DNA from: Methanobacterium petrolearium
Lineage (GTDB): Archaea; Methanobacteriota; Methanobacteria; Methanobacteriales; Methanobacteriaceae
Reading direction: 5' to 3'
Length of the DNA stretch: 64,000 nucleotides
NCBI RefSeq assembly: GCF_017873625.1
Contig: NZ_JAGGKL010000004.1
Coordinates: 62,001-126,000 of the forward strand
The notes under the pieces are model-generated. The model had not been told where the DNA came from and ran no database searches. It was given only the letters and a program-made list of their open reading frames with translations. Shown here piece after piece: positions 56,907-64,000 of this stretch. How positions within the stretch are numbered: the first letter of the stretch is position 1; each line of letters starts with the position of its first letter. A program made the translations under genes and the position numbers.

Positions 56907-58205
56907 ATGATCTGGAATGAAGAAATTGAATGTATGCCACCAGATGAAATGAAAAAACTTCAGCTTAAAAGATTAAAAGATACAGTTAAAAGGGCCTATG
57001 AAAATGTGCCTTATTACCAGAAACGTTTTGATGAAGAAGGTATTAAACCAGAGGATATCAAAACCCTGAATGATATCCAGAAACTCCCTCTAACCACCAA
57101 AGATGATCTTCGCGCTGCCTATCCCTTTGGAATGTTTGCAGTTCCACGGCGAGAGATTGTAGAAGTCCACACTTCTTCCGGGACCACAGGAAAACCTACT
57201 GTGTCCGGATACACCCGAGAAGACATCAATATATGGAGTGAAGTCATGGCCCGTGGTTTGACCATGTTTGGACTTAGCGAAGATGACATTATCCAGAACA
57301 CTCATGGTTATGGTCTGTTCACCGGTGGTTTCGGAGTGCATTACGGTGCACAAAATATCGGGGCCACTGTTATCCCCATCTCAACCGGACAAACCCGCAG
57401 ACAGATTGAAATAATGAAAGACTTCGGTACAACCGTTTTAATCGTCACTCCATCCTATGGATTATACCTATCAGAAGTATTCCAGGAGGAGGGCCTATCC
57501 CAAGAAGATCTTAATTTGAAATCTATAGGTTTTGGAGCGGAAATGTGGACTGAAGAAATGAGGCAAGAACTTCAAAAGCGTTTTAATGCACCAGCATACA
57601 ATATCTATGGTCTTACCGAGATCATGGGGCCGGGAATAGCTTTGGAATGTTCCGAACAGGATGGTTTGCATGTGATGGAGGACCATTTCTATCCAGAAAT
57701 TATAGATTCCGAGACCATGGAAGTCCTTGGAGAAGATGAAAAAGGAGAACTTGTTCTGACCACGTTAACCCGGCATGGAATGCCTATTATTCGTTTTAGA
57801 ACCAAAGACGTCACCAGTTTGAAAAGTGGGACCTGTTCCTGTGGCAGGACTCATAGGAAAATGGAGCGGATTACTGGAAGAACTGATGATATGCTTAAAA
57901 TTCGTGGAGTGGCTGTATTCCCATCCCAAATCGAGAAGGCACTCCTGAAGATGGAGGGTATTGAACCCCATTATCAGATAATCGCCACCCGACCACAACA
58001 CCTGGATGAACTTGAAGTTCGGGTGGAAACATCACCTCAACTGTTTTCTGATGAAGTAAAAGAGTTGGTGGGAATCAAAAAGAAAATAGAAGATCTTATA
58101 CATAACGAAATCGGTTTGAGGGTTCAGGTTACTCTTGTAGAACCTAAAACTCTGCCGCGTAGTGAAGGTAAAGCTGTAAGGGTTATTGATAAAAGAGAAT
58201 TGTGA
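56907..58205 (+). CDS. Phenylacetate-CoA ligase family protein (PaaK-type)
   Basis: The AMP-binding enzyme of 432 residues has [19 protein letters not shown] (P-loop-like), [37 protein letters not shown] and the C-terminal [20 protein letters not shown]. In methanogens members have been named coenzyme F390 synthetase, aryl-CoA ligase or phenylacetate-CoA ligase. The nearby iorAB and the adjoining ACT-domain gene argue for aryl-acetate activation. ATG 56907 follows AGGAG by eight bases. Confidence 0.92.
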   Translation: MIWNEEIECMPPDEMKKLQLKRLKDTVKRAYENVPYYQKRFDEEGIKPEDIKTLNDIQKLPLTTKDDLRAAYPFGMFAVPRREIVEVHTSSGTTGKPTVSGYTREDINIWSEVMARGLTMFGLSEDDIIQNTHGYGLFTGGFGVHYGAQNIGATVIPISTGQTRRQIEIMKDFGTTVLIVTPSYGLYLSEVFQEEGLSQEDLNLKSIGFGAEMWTEEMRQELQKRFNAPAYNIYGLTEIMGPGIALECSEQDGLHVMEDHFYPEIIDSETMEVLGEDEKGELVLTTLTRHGMPIIRFRTKDVTSLKSGTCSCGRTHRKMERITGRTDDMLKIRGVAVFPSQIEKALLKMEGIEPHYQIIATRPQHLDELEVRVETSPQLFSDEVKELVGIKKKIEDLIHNEIGLRVQVTLVEPKTLPRSEGKAVRVIDKREL

Positions 58206-58217
58206 AGGGGGATTAAT

Positions 58218-58649
<432 letters not shown>

Positions 58650-58858
58650 ACTAAACATATACTCTCCAAGTCAATGGTTTTATTAAACTGTTGACATAAA
58701 CCTTTATTTTTTAATAATTCTGTTTATGATCTTTTTAAACCTCTAATAGATTTTTCATGTTTTTTTCCTAGGATTTTAATGTTATTCATCCTGAACTACT
58801 TATCCTAACCTAATTTACATCTTTTTATTTTACATCTGGTGTGAAATGGTTTTGAATA

Positions 58859-59659
58859 TTATTCCTTTTCTGTAAACAGTTTAATAGATGTGAATATTAA
58901 TAATGCACCTAATATGATTTTTAACAACTCTGAAGGAGCATATACAACTAAAAATGCGCCGATTGACGCACCTATTATCGAAGCTATTCCCATGGGCACA
59001 ACTAAAGAAGTGAGTTCTGATTTTACAGAATACATTTTGTTCCTGGTATGTCTTGTAATTCCCACAACCATGGTAGGTAAGCTGATGATGAGACTCATTG
59101 TACCGGCTAATTTGACATCTATCCCAAATATCAGGATTAATATTGGAATTATAACCTCTCCACCAGCAACCCCTAAGAGGCTGCTGATAATCCCAATTAA
59201 TACCCCACATAACACAGCTACAATCAACTCCATATACAAGTTGCTAAATGTTATTCCCATTGAACCTAATGTGATGAAGCTTTCACTGATAAGTAGCAGC
59301 CCCATAACTAAAAGGAGTATTAACAGTACTTTTTTAAACAGAACATCCGATATTTTAGTGGATATTCCTATTCCATAGTAAGCACCAGTAGTAGAACCTA
59401 CAATAATTGCAACCATTAATAAGATTTGGGGAAGAATAATAGAGATGTCAAAATTATTCATTCTAAAATAAATAGCTGATAAGACGGTGATTAAACTTAT
59501 TAACATATTCAATGCCACTGCTCTTTTAGCAGGTTTATTAAAAGTCTTCAATAAAAAGGGTAGTCTGAATTCCGCTCCACCCAAACCTATTAAACCACCT
59601 AAACAGCCAATAGGTGCTCCTATGGCAAATGATAAAAGAGATGTTTTTTTACTATCCAT
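58859..59659 (-). CDS. TauE/SafE-type sulfite exporter family permease
   Basis: The 266-residue protein has about eight hydrophobic segments and the double repeat of TauE proteins: FAIGAPIGCLGGLIGLGGAEFRLP in the first half and GIISSLLGVAGGEVIIPILIL in the second. Family members export sulfite, sulfoacetate or other organosulfonates; coenzyme M is a sulfonate, but a direct link is not shown. AGAGG precedes the ATG. It is a single-gene unit. Confidence 0.9.
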   Translation of the reverse strand: MDSKKTSLLSFAIGAPIGCLGGLIGLGGAEFRLPFLLKTFNKPAKRAVALNMLISLITVLSAIYFRMNNFDISIILPQILLMVAIIVGSTTGAYYGIGISTKISDVLFKKVLLILLLVMGLLLISESFITLGSMGITFSNLYMELIVAVLCGVLIGIISSLLGVAGGEVIIPILILIFGIDVKLAGTMSLIISLPTMVVGITRHTRNKMYSVKSELTSLVVPMGIASIIGASIGAFLVVYAPSELLKIILGALLIFTSIKLFTEKE

Positions 59660-59947
59660 TTTGTAGGCCTCTGTGATAAAATCATTTTATCTTTGATTAT
59701 CTATCATTAAAATGTATAATAACACATTTTATTGTATTTCTATTTAAAACCCACCAATTTTATTTGTTATTACCACGTTATACCCTAAAACGTTAAATAT
59801 ATGATAGAAGCCAGTACTGTCCTTTAAATCACATTAATAGGCTGATTTCAGGTTTATAAAAAATGTTATAAAAAAAATAAATAGTATATTGCTTAAAAAA
59901 TCAGATCAACACATAGACGATAAACCATTTCCTAAAAGAGAGAGTTT

Positions 59948-60440
59948 TTATGATTCTTTAGATAGGAAGTCCTCAACATCCTCAATAAATTGCAATGTCC
60001 CGGTCTCTATTTGTTCTGTTAAAACATCTAAGTCACTGAAATCTGGATCTTCAATTAAAACAGATTCTACAATAGAATCCATGCCTTTTATACTAGGGGG
60101 AACGTGATATTTATTCCAATTGCCTTCTTTAAACAGTTTCCAGTTAGTCGTTTTGTACCTTTTTATTGGATCCTGCTAACCAAACTTCAAATCTGAAGGT
60201 TTCATGAATAAAAACTATGGCAATTTTTAATTTTCGATGCATCAATGACTCTGGGGTGAAAGAGAAATAAGTCATGTCCATGTATCCCTGATAAATGCCA
60301 GATACTGAATATTCATGATATTTATTCTTAAAATATATCCTTAAATCCCTTATGTATCCCATCAGTCCCCTATAGGCCTCCTGGATATTGCCATTCTCCA
60401 ATTGATTTTTGTATTCTTGCATATATTCATGAAATTCCAT
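59948..60440 (-). pseudogene. DUF7000-type gene interrupted by a one-base frameshift
   Basis: The first part, from ATG 60440, reads EFHEYMQEYKNQLENGNIQE to EVWLAGSNKKVQND and stops at 60144. In the next frame the protein continues without a break as TNWKLFKEGNWNKYHVPPSI, then ESVLIEDPDFSDLDVLTEQ to FIEDVEDFLSKES at 59948. Removing one A from the CAAAAC run near 60150-60155 restores a single 163-residue protein of DUF7000 type. So the gene is either recently broken or carries a base-calling error. AGGGGAT precedes the start. It lies just downstream of iorB; the function is unknown. Confidence 0.85.
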
Positions 60441-60478
60441 ATTAAATCCCCTAAACCCCATGTTATATTCATAGATTC

Positions 60479-61078
60479 TTATTCAATTTGCATTGAACAA
60501 TACTTAAACCCTTCTTCAAAGGCCTTCATATTTATGGGAAGACTCTGTTCTGGCAGGTTATCCTGCATTGATTCTATGATTATATCCTTATCCAGTGGGA
60601 ATCCGGGTACTGCTGCTGCACCACCCAACATGACCATGTTCATGGATAGAATATGACCTGCTTTCTTGGCAATATCATCTGCATCCATGGCAATGACCTT
60701 CTTTGTTTGAGACTGGAGTTCATTTAAAATATTGGATAACTCTGGATAAGGATGTTCACTTTGCCTGATGTTGAATGGATAGATAGGTGCAGTGTTCATA
60801 ACCACATAACTATCTTTGTTTACCATGTTAATGGCCCTTAATGCCTCTAATGGTTCAAATGCCAGGAGAAGATCCGCTCCTCCTTCTTCAATAAGTGGGC
60901 TGTGTGATTTGCCAATTTTCATCTGGGTGGATACCACACCTCCCCTCTGTGACATGCCGTGTATTTCACCCACCACCACGGGTAAACCTTTTTTCATGGC
61001 AGATTCACCCAGGATGACTGAAGTTTTGATGATTCCCTGGCCACCTACACCAGAAATGTAAATAGGGTAAGGTTTCAT
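60479..61078 (-). CDS. iorB: Indolepyruvate oxidoreductase subunit beta
   Basis: IorB carries the gamma-type domain of 2-oxoacid oxidoreductases: ISGVGGQGIIKTSVILGESA and GEIHGMSQRGGVVSTQMKIG. With IorA it oxidises aryl pyruvates to aryl-acetyl-CoA using ferredoxin, or works in reverse in aromatic amino acid synthesis from aryl acetates. It starts two bases after the iorA stop codon. The size of 199 residues is normal. Confidence 0.95.
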   Translation of the reverse strand: MKPYPIYISGVGGQGIIKTSVILGESAMKKGLPVVVGEIHGMSQRGGVVSTQMKIGKSHSPLIEEGGADLLLAFEPLEALRAINMVNKDSYVVMNTAPIYPFNIRQSEHPYPELSNILNELQSQTKKVIAMDADDIAKKAGHILSMNMVMLGGAAAVPGFPLDKDIIIESMQDNLPEQSLPINMKAFEEGFKYCSMQIE

Positions 61079-61080
61079 TT

Positions 61081-62961
61081 TTATTCCTCCGTTCCTATTG
61101 TATCTATTCTTTTAGCCTTTATGGCCTTTTCTGGACATGTCTGGACACATACACTGCATTTTCTGCACATCAATGGATCAATCCTTATTTTGCCATCATC
61201 ACGAGTGTAAATTGCTGGACAGGTCAGTTCCATAACACAGGTATTGCAATTGGTACATTTATCATCCTGAACCTGGATAGTGACATTTTTACCTCTCTGA
61301 GTGCGGTTCTTAATTAACATGCAGGGGTATTGGGATATGACCACAGCTACTCCTTCAAATTGGAGGGCTTTTTCAAAGGTTTCCTGTGATTTTTTAACAC
61401 TGAGGGGGTTAATGGTCTCCACGAATTCCACACCACAGGCTTTTACAATGTTTGGTATGGATATTTCTGGTGCTTCCATCCCCATACCATCCACTGGGAG
61501 TCCCGGGTGTGGTTGGCCACCAGTCATGGCTGTAGTACGGTTATCCAGGATCACCAGCACGAAATGGTTTTTATTGTGCACTGCGTTGATTAGCGGTGGT
61601 ATTCCTGCATGGAAGAAAGTGGAGTCACCTATAAAGCTCACCACAGTCTGATCTGTGGCCTTGGAGAACCCGCAACTGGTTCCAATTGACGAACCCATGG
61701 ATAAAAGGTAATCTGCCACCTGATAGGGTGATTCAATACCCAGAGTGTAGCAGCCAATATCTGTGGGAAAAATAACATCATCAATACCTAAGTTGGCTGC
61801 TGTTTGCTTAACCTCGAAGTATGCAGCACGATGAGGACAGCCCGGGCAAAGTGTAGGGGGTCGGTTGGGAAGTCCTATAGATGTGTTAAATGTTCCTTTA
61901 TGAGATAATTCCACGCCCATCATCCTGCCAAACCCTTCCAAAACGATGTCAGGGTTGAACTCATATATCATGGGCAAAGTTCCATCTAATTTACCATGCA
62001 CTCTCTTTTCAAGCCCATATTTACCCATAATTGCTAAAACTTCTTTTTCCATAATTGGGTCAACTTCTTCCACCACTAAAACCCGTTCCACCTTTTCCAA
62101 AAACTCCAGTACCTTTTTTTCAGGGAAAGGATATGTGAAGGTTAGTTTAAGGATGTTAACTGGTAATTCGTTTTCTTCCACAACATCCATAGCATAGTTG
62201 AAGGCACTGCCACTGGTGATGATTCCAATGTGACCTCCCTGATCATAGACCTGATTTACAGAGGAATTATTGGATAAAACCGTGATTTTGTCCATTTTCT
62301 CCACCAGGTTTTTGTGCATTATTCTGGCTGCGGCTGGAACTGGTACGAAACGTTGAGGATCCTTATCAAAGTACCCTTTTCCCTTAACTTTGGCCAGGGG
62401 GCCAAGTTCTACCACACTTCGCATATGGGAAACCCTGGTGGTGGTGCGGAGAATAACTGGTATTTCAAATTCTTCAGATAGTTGGTAGGCATATTTCATA
62501 AGTTCCTTTACTTCCTGGGGATTGGCGGCCTCCAGGAGGGGAATGTTGGCCAATCGTGCGTAATGACGGTTGTCTTGTTCATTTTGGGATGAGAATATGG
62601 AAGGGTCATCTGCAGTGAGGATCACCATCCCTCCACGAACACTGGTGTAGGCCAGACTCACCAGGGAGTCGGCGGCCACGTTTACCCCGACATGTTTCAT
62701 GAAGGTGAATGATCTGAGTCCGGATGCTGCTGCTGCGGCTGATACTTCCAGAGCTACCTTTTCGTTAACAGAAAATTCAAAGTACATTCCGGCATCCTTT
62801 GCAAGGACTGATAAAACATCTCCAATCTCTGAAGAGGGTGTTCCAGGATAGGTGCTGGCCACAGCTACACCTGCTTCCAGGGCACCACGTACTGCTGCTT
62901 CATTACCCATTAAAAATAGTTTATCCTTATTGTTTCTGGTGAGAATTTCTTTGATGTTCAT
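61081..62961 (-). CDS. iorA: Indolepyruvate ferredoxin oxidoreductase subunit alpha
   Basis: IorA has 626 residues. The N-terminal pyrimidine-binding part has GNEAAVRGALEAGVAVASTYPGTPSSEIG; the TPP-binding part holds LCPGCPHRAAYFEV and SFIGDSTFFHAGIPPL (GDS motif); the C-terminus is a two-cluster ferredoxin, CTNCNTCVMELTCP and CRKCSVCVQTCP. It needs TPP and passes electrons to ferredoxin. GGGAGATAAC precedes the ATG at 62961. TATA-like AATATATTTAAATC (minus strand) is near 63035-63050. Confidence 0.96.
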   Translation of the reverse strand: MNIKEILTRNNKDKLFLMGNEAAVRGALEAGVAVASTYPGTPSSEIGDVLSVLAKDAGMYFEFSVNEKVALEVSAAAAASGLRSFTFMKHVGVNVAADSLVSLAYTSVRGGMVILTADDPSIFSSQNEQDNRHYARLANIPLLEAANPQEVKELMKYAYQLSEEFEIPVILRTTTRVSHMRSVVELGPLAKVKGKGYFDKDPQRFVPVPAAARIMHKNLVEKMDKITVLSNNSSVNQVYDQGGHIGIITSGSAFNYAMDVVEENELPVNILKLTFTYPFPEKKVLEFLEKVERVLVVEEVDPIMEKEVLAIMGKYGLEKRVHGKLDGTLPMIYEFNPDIVLEGFGRMMGVELSHKGTFNTSIGLPNRPPTLCPGCPHRAAYFEVKQTAANLGIDDVIFPTDIGCYTLGIESPYQVADYLLSMGSSIGTSCGFSKATDQTVVSFIGDSTFFHAGIPPLINAVHNKNHFVLVILDNRTTAMTGGQPHPGLPVDGMGMEAPEISIPNIVKACGVEFVETINPLSVKKSQETFEKALQFEGVAVVISQYPCMLIKNRTQRGKNVTIQVQDDKCTNCNTCVMELTCPAIYTRDDGKIRIDPLMCRKCSVCVQTCPEKAIKAKRIDTIGTEE

Positions 62962-63286
62962 GTTATCTCCCTAATTAGCATAAAATGACGGTTCATTCAA
63001 TAATATAGTTATTTATTTATTATAATAATATTATTCCAGATTTAAATATATTTACAGAGGTATTAACTGATAAATCATTTATACACTGACATGAAGATGT
63101 GTAAATAGAATAGTAATCTATCTGATATTCCAATATTTACTTTTGGGTTTCAAGTTTTAAAGGTTTTTTGATGGAAATTAAATCTAAAATGTTTTGAGGA
63201 AAATTAAATCTAAAATGTTTCCACTGATGACACCCACACAAAATTCAAAATTGTATTCACTGACGACATATTTATACACAAAAAAA
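62962..63286. other. Intergenic region with a short tandem repeat
   Basis: It holds the iorAB promoter (near 63035-63050, minus strand). A 22-25 base near-repeat (GAAATTAAATCTAAAATGTT) occurs at about 63174-63193 and 63199-63219. No reading frame is supported. Confidence 0.4.
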
Positions 63287-64000
63287 TTAACCAAAAATTT
63301 CATGATATAAAGTGCTGTTAGATGGTATAATTGGTAGATAAACTGCAGATGGATGTTTCTGATCGTGATAGATAGTTTGGTGTGCTGTAACTTGTTTCGT
63401 GTCCGTGGCTATGGGATTTCCAGTATTAGGATTGGGATGCAGCAGAGGATATGCACTGGAAGAAACTTCCAGGCGAATTTTGTGTCCTCTTAAGAAAACA
63501 TGGCCCATGTCAAAAAGTTCTATACGATATTTCTCTATTTTGCCAGGTTTTAGAAGTACTTCTTCATCAAATCCCTGTCTGAACCTGGCTCTGATTGCGC
63601 CTCCAAATTCTTCAGGGCCCAGATTGATGGCAGTACCATTGGGATATACATCCAGAAGCCTAACAACGAAATCAGTGTCTTTAGCATCACTGGATGCGTA
63701 TAATTCCACAAAAACAGGTCCTAAAATCATTACCGGTTCTTCCAGTGTTGATGTAGTGTAAATCAGAATATCAGACCGGTTTTCAGTGTTTGCAGAGTCT
63801 GTGGCGAAACTTCCCATTTCCAGTACTCTGGGATTGGTAGGATCGTAAGTATAATTATCATAAGTGGCGTTTAAATCTGTACCTGAGTTATTTGAACTGT
63901 TTGATGATGAATTTTTTGGAAGGTTCCATGTTAAAAAGCCATTACCGTTTAAAGTATTGGCTTGGCCTCCACTTTCAAGGTACAGGGGAGTGGTGTTGGT
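63287..64000 (-). CDS. CocE/NonD-type hydrolase, C-terminal part, truncated by window end
   Basis: The frame is open to the last base, so the N-terminal alpha/beta hydrolase part lies beyond the window; the ATG at 63817 is internal. The visible 237 residues are the jelly-roll domain of the X-Pro dipeptidyl-peptidase/CocE family: TPLYLESGGQANTLNGNGFL, then YTTSTLEEPVMILGPVFVEL, DTDFVVRLLDVYPNGTAINL and GHVFLRGHKIRLEVSSSAYP. A low-complexity Asn/Ser stretch (KNSSSNSSNNSG) sits between strands. Members are esterases, acylases or peptidases; the presence of sequons suggests an exported form. Confidence 0.88.
   Translation of the reverse strand, partial: TNTTPLYLESGGQANTLNGNGFLTWNLPKNSSSNSSNNSGTDLNATYDNYTYDPTNPRVLEMGSFATDSANTENRSDILIYTTSTLEEPVMILGPVFVELYASSDAKDTDFVVRLLDVYPNGTAINLGPEEFGGAIRARFRQGFDEEVLLKPGKIEKYRIELFDMGHVFLRGHKIRLEVSSSAYPLLHPNPNTGNPIATDTKQVTAHQTIYHDQKHPSAVYLPIIPSNSTLYHEIFG

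Noticed and set aside
56907..58205. Firm naming as coenzyme F390 synthetase
   Set aside because: The PaaK-type family in methanogens has several activities, and no residue visible here separates F390 synthetase from aryl-CoA ligase.
59889..60107. A plus-strand 72-residue protein
   Set aside because: The opposite strand encodes the preserved second half of the frameshifted DUF7000-type protein, which accounts for the open frame.

Overview
The window comes from a hydrogenotrophic methanogenic archaeon of the order Methanobacteriales, most likely a Methanobacterium-type species. The evidence is a block of methanogenesis marker genes, heterodisulfide reductase HdrB and HdrC, an FprA-type F420H2 oxidase, a 2-phosphoglycerate kinase (cyclic diphosphoglycerate pathway), diphthine synthase, Trm5, Nob1, an archaeal 7S SRP RNA, and a large surface protein with pseudomurein-binding-type repeats. 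The DNA is AT-rich. Many genes have GGTGA or GGAGG ribosome sites, and promoters look like archaeal TATA boxes. I see no IS element, CRISPR array, provirus or replication origin.

Layout. 1-5.6 kb: two aminotransferases, a P-type cation ATPase behind three palindromic operator candidates, and a VOC protein. 5.6-6.2 kb: tRNA-Ser(GCT) and SRP RNA. 6.5-11.4 kb: FprA, a CBS protein and 2-phosphoglycerate kinase, a phosphoesterase and conserved archaeal unknowns. 11.5-14.5 kb: hdrC-hdrB, with an odd charged N-terminal extension on HdrC, and divergently a membrane peptide with an ArcS-like protein. 14.6-22.8 kb: methyltransferase, ABC-2 exporter, orphan adenine methylase, Dph5, Trm5, MtnA. 22.9-29.5 kb: a tight operon mmp2-mmp3-mmp6-DUF2111-mmp5-mmp15-mmp17-nifB. 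29.7-33.9 kb: DUF2117, Nob1, a candidate structured small RNA, MoaB, a 50-residue zinc protein with PyrE, and a PRC-barrel protein. 34-36 kb: sodium:solute symporter with its small accessory subunit. 36-45 kb: a surface region with a 1640-residue chimeric secreted protein, a GT-C membrane enzyme and a secreted amidotransferase-like protein. 45-51.7 kb: small regulator and membrane protein pairs, an antiporter, a PNPOx/MTH865 pair and a GNAT-YoaP protein. 51.7-56 kb: histidine kinase, metallo-hydrolase and a second symporter lacking the accessory subunit. 56-64 kb: PsbP-like protein, PaaK-type ligase with an ACT protein, TauE exporter, a frameshifted DUF7000 gene, IorAB, and the C-terminal part of a CocE-type hydrolase.

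How genes work together. The marker operon ending in nifB is the most significant block. Its neighbours belong to the machinery around activation of methyl-coenzyme M reductase, and NifB makes the 8Fe-9S-C precursor cluster, so the operon looks like a cluster-supply and activation unit. HdrBC provides the CoM-S-S-CoB reducing half of the same final methanogenic step. IorAB and the PaaK/ACT pair fit aryl-acid activation and interconversion with aromatic amino acids. Points a plain gene list would miss include a likely AUA start codon, a one-base frameshift, starts moved off Shine-Dalgarno-embedded GTG or ATG codons, two very short genes and several structured or palindromic intergenic elements.
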